Assembly: GCA_002007465.1 (NCBI GenBank)
Contig: LNAC01000162.1
Span: 2,395,832-2,459,831 of the forward strand
DNA length: 64,000 bases
Reading direction: 5' to 3'
Source of the DNA: Ailurus styani
Taxonomy: Eukaryota; Chordata; Mammalia; Carnivora; Ailuridae
Part shown: positions 11,133 through 23,115 of the stretch, piece after piece
How the letters are laid out: the number at the start of each line of letters is the position of its first letter
Position numbering within the stretch: position 1 is the first letter of the stretch
Made by a program: the position numbers and the translations under genes
Notes under the pieces: generated by a model
Told to the model about the DNA's origin: nothing
Seen by the model: the letters and a program-made list of their open reading frames with translations, nothing else
Database searches by the model: none

Positions 11133-12198
11133 CTTGACAGACAGGTGCACAGGCACAAAAAAGTCTTCTGCCCTAAGAGTGGTTTGCAATCAGTAGGAAA
11201 AGATCTGAAGGAATCTAAGCATCGGTGACAGTGGATTTCCCAGTCGTAACATGACAGATGAGTAAGGGTGTGATTGGCTCCCTTTCTCCAACATCTGGAA
11301 GTGCCTAGGGGATCCTGGACTGTGACATCAACTTAGGGGAGAAATCTGCTGTTACAAAGGTAAGTTTTACTTCCCTCCAAGTAAAAAGCATCACAGATTC
11401 AAAATTAAAGTTGTTTTTAGAAAATAAAGACAGAATCCTTTAGACCTATAATTCTTTAAGACTTTAGGTTTGTTTAGACCTAAGTTTAGGGACTAAATTT
11501 AAAATCTGCTGTCATCATAGATTCATTTAATCTTTTGAGGTAACTTTAGTAGGCGTCTATCCTTACGACCAGAGGAATCTAAAACAGAAAATAAAGCTTA
11601 CTAAAAGTATACTCAGGAGATACCCCTCTCAATCCTGTGCTGATACATACAGTGTAGTAATTAAACTGTCCACCTCTAATGTAAGGATCGCATGCCCATT
11701 GAGTGTAAGGGTCTGAAGGACCTTGTAGCTAATGTTTGAGAGAAGTTCCAAGAGAATAAGGCATGCACTGGTGAGAAAGGGATTAACTGCAGACCATGTT
11801 GTCTGCTGGAAGCAGATAAGAAAAGGCAGAGATAGCTTCTGACTGTGTTTCTGGAAACATCTCCTGCTTGTAGACAAATTCTGAAATCATTAAAAACTCA
11901 TTATGCACATTACTGAATTCAAATAAATTTCCACTTCTGCCACAATGGTTAAAAAGGAATTATTGGTTTGTTGAAGGCTAGAATCTTACTACAGAGAGAG
12001 GTTCACAGGAGGGGCTGGACCCTCCACAGAACTTCAACCTTTCTGAAACCTTTCTATCCTAACATATTTGTTGTACTAGGAAGGAGGATCAAAGTGAATG
12101 AAACCCCCCCCTTTTTTTCCCCCCACTCCAATTCAGCAACCTACCAATCCCTGATAAACGTAGGTATTTCCAAATTTATCAGTTAGGGCCTAAGGCTT
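11133..12198. other. Unassigned sequence
   Basis: No family recognised. Composition is slightly less AT-rich than its surroundings. Old ERV internal sequence is possible but not supported by any motif I can name. Confidence 0.4.
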
Positions 12199-12215
12199 AA
12201 AAATAGTGAGATCCA

Positions 12216-12407
12216 GGGGCACCTGGGTGGCTCAGTGGGTTAAAGCCTCTGCCTTCGGCTCAAGTCATGATCTCAGGGTCCTGGGATTGGGTCCCGCATC
12301 GGGCTCCCTGCTCAGCGGGGAGCCTGCTTCTCCCTCTCTCTCTGCCTGACACTCTGTCAGCTTGTACTCTCTCTCTGTCAAATAAATAAATAAATAAAGT
12401 CCTTTAA
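12216..12407 (+). mobile_element. CAN SINE (mustelid type), intact
   Basis: The head GGGGCACCTGGGTGGCTCAG is followed by GGGTTAAAGCCTCTG, a CT-rich body and an AAATAAATAAA tail. A perfect 17-bp TSD AAAAATAGTGAGATCCA lies at 12199-12215 and 12408-12424. Clean duplications and low divergence indicate a recent insertion. Confidence 0.97.
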
Positions 12408-12424
12408 AAAAATAGTGAGATCCA

Positions 12425-13690
12425 AAGAGAAATAGTCAAATGTAAAGAAAGGCTCTCTGATCCTGTGTCTCTATATCCCATCCTTAAGAATCACGGGTTA
12501 TTTAATATTATTAGGAAGATGGATTTTTGAGGACTGGATTGTCCCTAAGCAACATGAAACTTGCAGATATAATTCTCCAGGCCCTTTCAAAGGTCAAATC
12601 AATATGGTTGTGTGATGCACAGTTTAATATCCCAAAAGACTAACTCAAGTCTTTACCAAATCTTGGATGCTCAGCAATTGCTTGACCAAGTTATAAGAGA
12701 TGTTTCCAGCAGTCCAAGTCATTTTTGGCTAAAGAGGCCCCTTGGGGGAAATCAATCCCCCAAAAAGTAGAATGTGGAAGGATTAGCACTGTGGACCAAG
12801 GGACAGACTCTATTCTCACTGAATGAGACAATGATTAGATATCCACAGGAATCACCAGTCTTAGACCAGGCTTTAACAATGTTGGTATTAATAGTATTAA
12901 ATAGGGGATTACATTGCAAGGCGAGTTATTGTTCTTTGGGACAGAAATTCAGAAGATTTTATTTTCTAAATGGCATTATAATTTTTTAAAAGGTATATTA
13001 CTAGTGGTTAAATTTGCCATTTAAGCATCACGTTTAGACAAGGTATGGAGAATGTACCAGAAGATTGGGCCAGATAAAGAAGATACATGGGCACCCAGTA
13101 TAGAGTGTGGATCCAGAGACAGACAGCCCATATTCTGTGGCCTGTGATTCTGCCTCTGGTATCATCACAACATTAGTCTTAGACTTTTTCTTTTTGAAGA
13201 AGAGAGGGTGTTTCAGTGGTAGGTAGGTCCTGTTGGGAAGGGATATATATGGGTTTGTTCTGTGATGCAGATAATGTGTGTATATGGACAAAGGAACATC
13301 AATTAATGTCTGGCTTAAGCCTCTGCAAAGGACATCCTCACCTCCCTGCTTCCTCCCGATACCTAAACAAGTGTACTCTTCCTATAACTGCCTCCCCACC
13401 CCAAGCCACAGCTGATATGTCTTTCTGTCTACAGATTGGGTACATGAACTATGGAGAGTCCATCTATTAATCTACTAGGTTGCCTTGTGACTTCATCATG
13501 TAAAATATGCAAAGATGAGGTAGGTTAGCCAGATTCTTTCTTCAGACTTTGGATTTGGGTTACAAAGAACCTGTCAGTAACAGAGTAACTGAAAACAGCA
13601 AGATTATGCTATAGAAAGGGTATCAGGAAATAAAACTAACAGAAAACAACAAAATACAACTGCATACAGCTATTTAAAGCTATGCAAAGC
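12425..13690. other. Unassigned sequence
   Basis: No repeat family named. A plus-strand acceptor-like tract (TCTTTCTGTCTACAG) ends near 13433, but the downstream frames close quickly and no donor follows at exon distance. Confidence 0.4.
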
Positions 13691-13692
13691 CA

Positions 13693-13904
13693 GGGGTGCC
13701 TGGGTGACTCTGTTGGTCAAGTGTTGACTCTTGATTTCAGCTCAGGTCATGATCTCAGGGTGGTGAGTTCGAGTCCCACATCCAGCTCAGCTCTCAGTGT
13801 GGAGTCTGCTTGAGAGTCTCCCTCTTCCTTTTCCTTCCTCCCTGCTCTTTCTCTTTTTCTCTCTCTTTCATTAGTAAATTTTAAAAATCTAAAAAAAAAA
13901 AAAA
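13693..13904 (+). mobile_element. CAN SINE, older copy
   Basis: Head GGGGTGCCTGGGTGACTCTG, 'gactcttgatttcagctcag', 'gagttcgagtcccacatcc' (B-box-like), then a CT-rich region and a 14-base poly-A. Confidence 0.93.
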
Positions 13905-16050
13905 CATGTGACGCCAATGCAAGGAAGCTGAATCTATGTGTCAATACAGAGTGCCAATTGGTGTAAAAAGGAGAATGCAGCAAAGGCCCACTGGAGAGAC
14001 CACGCCACACAAGTGCTGAGCAACCTCAGTTTCCAGCGCTCTCTGTGGTCCACAGGTTTCCCTTGGAATAACTCTACTTCTCCCCTGCCTCCACCCATCT
14101 TCCTTGAGGGAGTTTTTATTTTCCTTTCTTCTGATTTACTCTAAAAACAAAAGCATAGTAGCTAATAATCTGCCTTTTTTCCCCTCATGTAACCACATGT
14201 AATAAATGCATCTTCTTTGTCAATATATACATATTTACTACTCATTAAATGTTGAAAATTATTCTGTTAAATTTAAATTTGTGAAGCTGAGAGAAAATTG
14301 TCATTCAGACACTCTGAATGGAAATGTAATATTTAAAAGAAACAACAGATGACGAGTCCAATAATTGAAAGGAATTTATTATAGAAGAGAAGATCTGGAA
14401 CGTACTTACAAGCCCAAGTCTCTACAAGACACTGCACAGCAACACTGCAATAAATCAAACAAGTTTTATTTTTCAAAGATACTAATGTAATCCTCTACTT
14501 AGCACTATGATTTAATGAGACAGATCCATGGGTCAAACTGCATATGTGAGGGAGGTCATGTTCCAATAAAACACATCAATCAGAAAGGCTGAGGTTGGAG
14601 TCTCTATATGACAAAAATATCAATCCTATGCTGCAGAAATGAATCTAGTATTTGGTGGAAATACTTAGGTTAGAATAAAAAGGAAATAGAAGTAAGGCAT
14701 TTTGAGAACACAATATAAAACACTTGACCAGATGGCAAGTATGGATGATTACCTCCTAACCAATATGACAAAATTTCAACAGATGGCATATCGATATTAA
14801 TATTAAATGTCTAATTAGAATTACTACATAATAATTAGATAACTAGAATTAGATAACTATTAGAATTATTTTGGGAAAAGCAGAACGAATATGTATTTTT
14901 AAGTTGCCATTAATGACAACTTACTAAGGTATAGTTAGCAGTAAGAAAACATGCAAAATTGTTAATAAAATTGAGAAAAACTTCTTGATAAATTAGAAAA
15001 CAGAATGCCAGTAATAAAATGATCATGAAATTTTAATACATATTAAATTAGTAAAGAATCTGTGAGCATCATAGGGCATTTAATGTCCACCACAGGAAAG
15101 CAGTTTTTTTTTTTTAATTTGTATGAGTAGATAGCTAAGATTCCATAATTGAAAAAGATATGGCTATACCAAAGTCCTCTGGGGATTCTCAAAAATAGAT
15201 TTCTAGCAATACATTTAAAAAGAACGTAAGGGAAATAAATGAAGATCCAAAACAAAAACAAAAACAAAAACAAAAACAAAGGAAACGAAAGAAAAGAAAA
15301 AGAATAAAAAATACTGGGGAATTCCCTAAACTTTTAAGTATAAAAGAATTTTATATGAGAATGCGCATTTGGCCAAAGGAGAAACAAAGACTGACAAGGA
15401 ATGTTTAGAGTATGTTGTTAGGAAAATTTTTAAAAGACCAAAATAGTCGAAGGACAGTAAAACAGTGCTTTTTAAAAGGAGTACCCAAGGCAAGAGGGTA
15501 AATAAAGGATAAGACTCACTTTTTTTGTGTGATGAGATGAAGATAACTGGTGGCAGAAGGAGAAAAGAATTATCAATACTGTTTGAGAGAATTTCAAAAT
15601 TAGAAAAGGTAAAGTAAGCATGTTTCAGAAGCCATTCAACCCATGAGAAGTAAATAAATAATATGAAAGCTTCCAACAGGACTTCAGACTCAGACAAACT
15701 ATATCCTAGACAGAATACACCCTCATGAGAGTTCAACAACTGTCAGCCACACTTAAAAAATGACAAAAAACAGCACAGCATTTGAAAATTGGAAGTAGAA
15801 AAGAGCTGACTTCCTTTCCAACAGGAAAGAAAAAAAACATTTTTTGATCCTCAAAACTCTAAAACAAATTGCTGTCAATCACTATAAAATATTTTCAAAA
15901 AATAAAAGTACATGGCTCAGTGTAAAAGGAGGATGCAGAGCAGACACAAAGCAGGCCCTGGAAAGACAATGCCTGCCCTAAGAACTGGGTACGCCAAATA
16001 TTACGGCCCTGGAATTTAATTTTAATTTTGTCTTAAATTTAACCTTCTTT
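13905..16050. other. Unassigned AT-rich sequence
   Basis: No family recognised apart from a (CAAAAA)n tract at 15247-15282. The 137-codon minus frame at 15326-15739 has no domain-like character and crosses purine-rich intergenic text. Confidence 0.45.
15247..15282. repeat. (CAAAAA)n simple repeat
   Basis: Five to six consecutive CAAAAA units, followed by purine-rich AAAG/GAAA text. Confidence 0.95.
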
Positions 16051-16054
16051 CTTG

Positions 16055-16270
16055 CTCCTAAGTTTTCTCACCCACAAAATGAGGAAAGTAACAGTACAGA
16101 AGTCTTAGATTTGTGGCAGGCATTAAGTAAAATAATCAAGGTAAGGTGCCTAAAACAAAGCTTTATATGCAATAGAATGCTGAACCAATTTAAGCCCTGA
16201 CTGTAAGTACTGTTACTATCACCACTATCACTATTATTACTACTGTTGCTAATACTACTACTATGGCTCT
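16055..16270 (-). mobile_element. MIR SINE (minus)
   Basis: 'agttttctcacccacaaaatg' followed by 'gcattaagtaaaataatcaagg', 'gtgcctaaaacaaagc' and a terminal 'ctattattactact' reproduce the reverse complement of MIR. The trinucleotide-rich end (TAC/TAT) may be an extension of its 3' tail. Confidence 0.6.
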
Positions 16271-17048
16271 CTAAAGTATTAAATGTTTGGTGTTAAATGG
16301 TTTTTTTTAAAGTAATATCCAAATTCAACATTCCTATCTGGATTCAAACAGAAGCTGAAATCAACACATTGTATTAGGTATTCCCGCAATGGATAGGAGG
16401 TTGGAATGTATGATTTCTATGAACTTCCCAACGATTAGTAAAACTGGTTGTATTTTCAATGGCTTATTAGTGAATGTATAAATGACTCTGAAATGGATAA
16501 ATGTGATGGCTGCATATTTAATTAACTAAGGAAAATATGACCCACTCATGCTTGGAAGGGTCAGATATGACCCATTCAGGCAGAAATCAGTGGCATCTGT
16601 TTGCAGTTCAGAATTTCACAAGTACTGGATATTATCACTCATGTGACACATTAAATGAATGTGCAATGCTCACTGGTTGAAGTGATGCGAACTGTTATAT
16701 ATCAAATTTCTCCCTCTGTTAAGCCACAAAATATAGTTGATGATCAGATGATCATTAAGATGTTCTTAACGAGCTAAAATTTTATATGAGATTGAAACCA
16801 ATACTGTATAGTTGATTTCCTATTTTATGTATACGAAGGATGAGCAAGCCTTACATGTAATAACAATTTACAGTAGATAAATGTATGTGTGAAACAGACA
16901 ATTCTTAAATTTTTCTGATTAAAAACTAAATTTTACAAAAGTTTTCCAGCTAGGACTTGAACAACAATCATGTTTAAGTTAGTCATGTGCAGGAGGAGCA
17001 CAAGATATCTATGATAGTATCATTCAGTAACACCAAAAAATCATTAAG
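16271..17048. other. Unassigned sequence
   Basis: No repeat family recognised. 'atgaccca(c/t)tca(t/g)gc' occurs twice about 30 bases apart near 16539-16580, possibly a small duplication. No exon seen. Confidence 0.4.
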
Positions 17049-17063
17049 AAGAATTTCAACACA

Positions 17064-17268
17064 GGGCGCCTGGGTGGCTCAGTGGGTTAAAGCCTCTGCT
17101 TTCGGCTCAGGTCATGATCTCAGCGTCCTGGGATCGAGGCCCACATCGGGCTCTCTGCTCAGCGGGGAGCCTGCTTCCTCCTCTCTCCTCTCTCTCTGCC
17201 TGCCTCTCTGCCTACTTGTAATCTCTCTCTCTGTGTCAAGTAAATGAATAAAATCTTTAAAAAAAAAA
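17064..17268 (+). mobile_element. CAN SINE (mustelid type), intact
   Basis: Head GGGCGCCTGGGTGGCTCAGT, GGGTTAAAGCCTCTG, body with 'tgcctacttgtaatctctc' and AATAAAATCTTT plus poly-A. A perfect 15-bp TSD AAGAATTTCAACACA lies at 17049-17063 and 17269-17283. Confidence 0.98.
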
Positions 17269-17283
17269 AAGAATTTCAACACA

Positions 17284-17895
17284 AACAGAATAGAAGCAGA
17301 CTCATTGTAGAGAATGAAATAGACACATTTTGGTATCTTAAAATTTTCTAAAATTTTCAATGGAGCATTAACATATTTTTAAATAATATTGAAAAATATA
17401 TCTTTACAAACAATGGTGATCCTTTTTTTTTTAAGTGGAAGAATTAGTAGTCTTTGCCACATTCTCTTAGAAATAATTTTCAAATAAACAACAAAACCAG
17501 GAACAGAAATAAAAACCTCCTCTTTGAAGGAACTACATCTGTAGTCCCAAACCAAAGTATTTGTAGGCTGCCAAAAACAGGAAAAATCAAATGAGCATGG
17601 AAAATGTCAGGAAAGGATGATTGCAGCTGATTTCAGATACAGATGGTAGAATGCAATTCCCTGAAGTGGAATATCCTGAGGGCCAGGACAAGCATAGTGT
17701 GCACAGGCTGGTGGTGAACATTTCCCTGGACCCTGTTGGGTACCACTGAGTATATGGGATGGTGCTGAATGAGTAAACACAAAGCCACAATCTTCTTAGG
17801 ATACAGCACATCAGCAAGGTCATTTTTAGTTAGTAAACAACAAACAACCCTACAAATGCTAATCTCATTTAGGTGACAGAAACAAGGATTAAAAT
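17284..17895. other. Unassigned sequence
   Basis: No repeat recognised. Composition rises towards 50% GC at 17640-17760 without a convincing frame or splice sites. Confidence 0.4.
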
Positions 17896-17905
17896 GACTC
17901 TTACA

Positions 17906-18010
17906 GGGTGCCTGGCTGGCTCAGTCAATAGAGCACAGGACTCTTGATCTTGGGTTTGAATTAGAGCCCCATGTTCGGGATACAGATTACTTTACCAAAA
18001 AAAAAAAAAA
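17906..18010 (+). mobile_element. Short CAN SINE (tRNA-like head plus A tail)
   Basis: About 90 bases of tRNA-like head ('ggtgcctggctggctcagtc', 'gactcttgatcttgggtttg', 'gagccccatgttcggg') ending 'agattacttta' and poly-A. It lacks the CT-rich half. Flanks GACTCTTACA and GACTCTTTTACA suggest a decayed TSD. Confidence 0.88.
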
Positions 18011-18330
18011 GACTCTTTTACATACAAACACATATAATTTATGTTTTATAGCAAAAGTTACAAACCAGTGTTAACTGCTACCAGCTATATTAGTAATAAT
18101 CCACTCTGTTCAAAGATAACATATTGAAAAAACAGATCTACAAAGATAAAGATAAGCTGAGTAAAGGCTCAAGAAAGAAAAAAACCGATAAAGAACACTT
18201 CTTGGAAAAACATATTTCCACTGGGCAAATGGAAAGTGTATACAAATGTCCCACCATGAACAAAGTGGTTAAGGAAACCACTAAAGAATTCAAATCAAGG
18301 AGAGAAGAACGAGTGGAAATATTTAAGTCT
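18011..18330. other. Unassigned; open frame without identity
   Basis: A plus-strand frame is open from 18124 into the following SINE and is Lys/Glu-rich (e.g. KCPTMNKVVKETTKEF). It resembles no family I know, has no flanking splice sites, and ends inside the SINE. Probably chance in A-rich DNA. Confidence 0.3.
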
Positions 18331-18458
18331 TTTGTTTTGAGTAGTCTCCACACCGAGCATGGAGCCCAATGTGGAGCTTGATCTCTCAACCCTGATATCA
18401 AGACCTGAGCTGAGATCAAGAGTCCAACTCTTAATCAACTGAGCCACCCAGGAACCCC
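18331..18458 (-). mobile_element. CAN SINE fragment, older
   Basis: Reverse copy of the tRNA-like half: 'gtagtctccacaccgagcat', 'gagatcaagagtccaactc' and the head 'gagccacccaggaacccc'. Confidence 0.9.
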
Positions 18459-18481
18459 TCCCCCTTTATTAAAACTAGGGT

Positions 18482-18670
18482 TGTTTTGTTTTGTTTTTTG
18501 AAGATTTTATTTGTCAGGGAGAGAGAACACACAAGTAGGGGGAGTGGCAGGCAGAGGGAGAAGCAGGCTCCCAACTGGGCAAGGGGCCGGATATGGGACT
18601 CAGTCCCAAGCTCCTGGGATCATGACATGAGCGGAAGGCAGACACTTAACCAACTGAGCTACCCAGGTGT
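18482..18670 (-). mobile_element. CAN SINE, nearly full length
   Basis: Reverse copy with 'gaagattttatttgtcaggga', 'gaagcaggctcccaactggg', 'gggatcatgacatgagcgga' and the head 'ctgagctacccaggtg'. It lies 23 bases from the preceding SINE in the same orientation. Confidence 0.92.
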
Positions 18671-19003
18671 TTGTGGTTTTGTTTTTGAGCATAGGAATTC
18701 TTTATATATTTTAGATATTAACCATCATCAGGTATATCATTTGCAAATATTTCACCAGTGCTGTGACTTGCCTTTTCACTGTTATGTCCTTTGCTGCACA
18801 AAAATTTTAAATTTTCATGAAATCTAATTTGTCTATTTTTTTCTTTTTTTCTTGTGCTTCTTGTATCACATCCAAGGAATCATTGCCAAATCCAATGTCA
18901 TAAAGATTTTACCATATATTTCCTTCTAAAAACCTAGAGTTTTAGTTCTTTAAATATTTGATCCGTGTTGAATCAATTTTTGTCAATAAGGGTCCAACTT
19001 TAC

Positions 19004-19039
19004 TCCATGTGGATTTCCATTAGTGGATATCCACATGGA
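19004..19039. repeat. Perfect inverted repeat, 11-bp arms
   Basis: TCCATGTGGAT (19004-19014) and ATCCACATGGA (19029-19039) are exact complements with a 14-base loop. It lies inside the antisense L1 and probably arose by local mutation or duplication of L1 sequence rather than as a functional terminator. Confidence 0.8.
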
Positions 19040-19133
19040 ACAACATTTGTTGAAAAGATTGGTCTTTCTCCACTCAGAGAGTGGGAGTCCAAGAGTCTTG
19101 GGACTCTTGTTGAAAATCATTTGACCATGTACA

Positions 19134-19337
19134 GGGCGCCTGGGTGGCTCAGTGGGTTAAAGCCTCTGCTTTCGGCTCAGGTCATGATCTCAGGGTCCTG
19201 AGATCAAGGCACACATCGGGCTCCCTGCTCAGCGGGGAGCCTGCTTCCCCCTCTCTCTCTCTGCCTGCCTCTGCCTCCTTGTGATCTCTCTCCCTCTGTG
19301 AAATAAATAAATAAAATCTTAAAAAAAAAAAAGAATA
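19134..19337 (+). mobile_element. CAN SINE (mustelid type), intact, inserted in L1
   Basis: Head GGGCGCCTGGGTGGCTCAGT through AATAAATAAAATCTT and poly-A. A perfect 19-bp TSD AATCATTTGACCATGTACA lies at 19115-19133 and 19338-19356. L1 text is continuous either side. Confidence 0.98.
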
Positions 19338-20114
19338 AATCATTTGACCATGTACATTATTAGGGCTTATTTCTAGGCTATTTCATTCATCTTGTCTTTA
19401 TGCCAATATCACAATGGTTTTATTACTGTAGCTTTGTAATTGGTTTGAAAATAAGAAAAGTGAGAACTCCAAATGTGTTCTTCTTCCAATTGCTTTGGCT
19501 ACTGGGGTCCTTCCAGATTCCATACACATTTTATGATGGATTTTTCTATTTTTGGAAAAGAACACCATTGGAATTTTGATACAGATCATATTTTGAATCT
19601 GTAGATTGCTTTGGGTAATGTTAACATCATAACAATAGTAAGTCTTTTAATCCATGTGCACAGGAGGTCTTTCCATTTATTTGTGTCTAATTTCTTTCAG
19701 TAACATCTTGTAGTTCTCATTGTACAAGTAATATTTTCCTCTTTGATTTATTCCCATTTTACTTTTTTTTGGTGCTATTATTGTGGAATTGTTCTCTTAA
19801 TTTCCTTTTTAGGTTATTCATTGTTAGTGTATAGAAACAACACAATTTTGTTTAATGATTTTGCTTTAAATTCTTTTGTTTAATGATGGTGCTAAATAAA
19901 TTTATTAGTACTAACAGGTTTTTTGGGAGAATCTTTAGGCTATTACCCATATAAAATCATGTATTCTGTTAACAGAGATAATTTTACTTCTTCCTTCTTT
20001 AAACATCTTTTATACCTTTGTCGTAATTTTCCTGTCTATAACTTCTAAGTACTATGTTGAATGGAAGTAGTAAAAGTAGGCATCCATGTATTGTTCCTGA
20101 TATTTTGATCTCCA

Positions 20115-21290
20115 AAAAAATATTTTTATATAGAATAATCTTAAGTGAAATATAATGATCTGAATCTAGGACAAAAAACAAAATTGAAATAGAATAAAGA
20201 TAGTTTTTGTACTAGCAAAGAGATCAATAGTTCAAAAGAACATAGGTCTCTAAAAGCTAAAGGATTGCAATAAACAAATTACAAACAGTCTCTACATCAC
20301 CATGTAGAATCTTACATTAGAATACACTTTCTAAACATCTACATTCATAATTTTTTTTGCATAATACTGGGTCACTTAGAGGTTATATATATTTGTTGTT
20401 ATCATTAACTTTGAAATAGTACTCACTGTAATAAGACATACCTTGGCAAAATGTGGCCTCCAGCTACACAGTGTACACATACTGCATTTGCTGAACTGCT
20501 CTTATGTATATTAAAATTATCTTACTTCCTTGGGAGAAGGCTCATTCTTTAGAGAAAACTTTTTTTCACTTCTCTCAAAAGCGCCGTGACTCTGGCTAGC
20601 TAATACACCAACTATTGATGGATCACATGAAATACTATTAAAATGCACACCTAATCACCATTATCAATATGATTGTCTTATATTTCACAAACTTTAGTAT
20701 GTGTCTGTGTGCACACATACACATATAATGCATCAGCATCACCAATGACATATCTCATGATAAATATGAGTAATTTGAGTTAGAAAGGTCATTATTAAAA
20801 ACTTGTCTTTAAGGGTTAAAATTTAAAGTCGATATGATTAAATTTTTAGAATTGAATGAAAATTAAATCTCAACTCAGCAAAGAATGTTGAAAATAATAA
20901 TCTGACTTAGCATAATTTAAGTGCCAGTTGACCTTATTAACACACTTGAAAGCAATACTATATTACTCTCAGAAAGATGCCTGTGTTGCAAGAATACTTG
21001 GCTAGCCAAAGACTATTTCAAAGTATTTGGTTCCTTTTCTACTCGAATAGTTTGAGAGACCCCTTGTTCACATCGTGTGGTTATCTGAAGGGAAAAAAAA
21101 AATCAGCGGATTCCTTATTTCTTATTTATTTAGGGAATCCTTGCCAGCACAAAATAATTTTAAGTAGTATTTCTCAGCCAATTTAGGCAATAAAGTACCT
21201 CCCTTAAACATTCACGAAATTTACCAATGGAGTCGCTCTCCTCTAAAAAGACACTAACGGGAAAGCTCTTCTCATTAAAAAATACAAAAA
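20115..21290. other. Unassigned AT-rich sequence
   Basis: No repeat named. On the minus strand 20440-20510 ends in a good donor (GCCAAG/GTATGT) with a short open frame, but no convincing acceptor. An alternating GT/CA patch lies near 20700-20730. Confidence 0.4.
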
Positions 21291-21293
21291 TCT

Positions 21294-21527
21294 GGGGCAC
21301 CTGGGTGGCTCAGTCAGTTAAGCATCTGCCTTCAGCTCAGGTCATGATCACAGGGTCCTGGGATGGAGTTCCATGCATTGAGCTGCACGTTGACCTCCCT
21401 GCTGGACAGGGAGCCTGCTTCTCCCTCTGCCTCTGCCTGCCCCTTACCTGGATTATGTGCTCGTGCTTGTGTGGATGCTCTCTCCCTCTCTCTCTTTCTA
21501 TCAAATTAATTAACTAATTAAAAAAAG
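21294..21527 (+). mobile_element. CAN SINE, longer variant
   Basis: Head GGGGCACCTGGGTGGCTCAG then 'tcagttaagcatctgcctt', 'ctggacagggagcctgcttc' and a long CT-rich body ending 'tctttctatcaaattaatta'. The GTTAAGCATCTG head differs from the GGGTTAAAGCCTCTG type, so it belongs to an older caniform lineage. Confidence 0.93.
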
Positions 21528-21529
21528 AA

Positions 21530-23115
21530 CCCAAAATCTTACGATTTGGGGAAGCAAATGCTACTTTCGGTTAAATTTAATTCAACACATATCTGTTAAA
21601 CTTCAACAATCCTTTAGACTCTAGACAAACTGATATAGAGATAGTATTTATTAATTAGGCAACAAATATTTTCAACATCAATAGTAGGGAGATTAAATAA
21701 AGCACACAAAATATTAAAAAGAATGAATAATACTGTGAGAGATGAACGGAAGTGCCTTTTTACCAAAATATCCTAAAACATAGATACATTACTTAGGTAC
21801 TTGTATAAGGCAAAATTCAACTCCAGAGAAGACACTGGGCTTTATGGTCAATACTACACCCACCTGACCGTAACAATAAATGTAAGCATGTAGATACATC
21901 TTGACCAATAGTCACTATATAAAGATGATCATTTATGATTATGGTTATGATTATTATAATAATGTTCCCTTAATGGATACCTCATATACCTCTCTTAACA
22001 CATCAAGAAAATAAAAGACAGCATTTTTCAGTTTCTTAATGGCCCATGTAATGTTTTTAAATAAAATGACAATAATCCAGAACTTTCTTTTCCTGTCTGC
22101 AGAGTGCAAGTATATGGCATTTGTCCAGCCACAAACAAAGGAACGCTGGGAGATGTTACATCACCATCTTCCCCAACATTATAACCCCCAAAATAATTTT
22201 TAAGCTTCCTTTTTTTTCCATTTTGATTTCTCAAAATGAGTACCTTCACAATAAAACAAGTTAAAAAAAGAGTCTTGGTGGAAAATGATAAAATAGCATA
22301 AATTCTTTTTAATGTCATGGAACAGGACAGTTAATACGGAGAAATCCATTAAAGGCAAAGATTACTCTGATCAGGGAAAAGTCCACCATGAGAACAGGCT
22401 TAGCATCAGCTCGCTGCCCTGAAGAGGCATGATGCATCAGTATGCCACTATTGTATGCTGTCGTGAGGTAATAAAAACCTCTAGTCTAGTAAATCAACTT
22501 ACATGTTGGTCTAGTAAATCAACTTACATGTACACATTGTCATACATAAGGTACTTGAAGAGTCTACACCTTTACTTGGCATTAACAAGCTGAATGCTTA
22601 AGATTAGCATTTTATGTCATGTGCTCATTTTCAGATCTATAGGATGTTACTCTTTCAAGATTTGGAGTCCCTGATGATTATGTTTTCCTGTTCCTCAGAA
22701 AGGTCAAAATATTTTCCCACTTTTTCCTTCTTCCAAACATTGTTTTTGTTGCTTTTTTCCCCCCTTATAGTCCATGATCAGAATCATATCCTACGGTCCA
22801 TACTGAATGACTTTCCCTAAGTACTAAAACTAAATACAAAAAAATAAAGATATGAAATTTTGATATGCGCTTTGCACCCTGTAATATTCTATTGTATGCC
22901 AACTTAGTGAACCAGATAGAGAAAAATAAATCAAGAAATCAATGAAATAAGACTTATACTCTTGATCTTCCCATGCATTAGAGGTACAGAGCACAGGAAT
23001 GTGATGCTGTCATTTTCTCAAAATGAAAGAGCTTTAAAATAGCCATCACAAGCTTGACTTTCACAAGTGATAGGGTGAAACTTCTAAACTTGACATTTAG
23101 GTAAGATATTGCCTC
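21530..23115. other. Unassigned AT-rich sequence with a small tandem duplication
   Basis: No family named. A minus frame at 22028-22318 shows no domain. The only clear structure is the 25-bp-period duplication at 22484-22531. Confidence 0.4.
22484..22531 (+). repeat. Two-copy tandem repeat, 25-bp period
   Basis: The 23-base core (starting GTCTAGTAAATCAACTTAC) occurs perfectly at 22484-22506 and 22509-22531. Perfect identity suggests a recent duplication. Confidence 0.95.

Larger units (their letters stand above)
18680..20110 (-). mobile_element. L1 ORF2 in antisense, split by a SINE
   Basis: The plus strand reads as the complement of L1 ORF2 between the RT domain and the C-terminus: 'catttgcaaatatttcaccag', 'gttttagttctttaaatattt', 'ttgttgaaaagattggtctt', 'gctttgtaattggtttgaa', 'gtccttccagattccatac', 'ttgaatctgtagattgctt' and 'ttgaatggaagtagtaaaag'. 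The frame is broken throughout. Confidence 0.88.

Noticed and set aside
12216..12300. tRNA-like heads of the SINEs (A-box TGGCTCAGT and B-box GGTTCGA-like)
   Set aside because: They are SINE promoters, not tRNA genes; no complete cloverleaf with intact acceptor stem.
15326..15739. Longest open frame in the window (137 codons, minus)
   Set aside because: Composition follows A/G-rich plus-strand DNA; no domain, no splice or promoter context.
20438..20515. Minus-strand segment ending GCCAAG/GTATGT with short open frame (ANAVCVHCVAGGHIL)
   Set aside because: Good donor but no pyrimidine tract or convincing acceptor upstream; too short to support alone.
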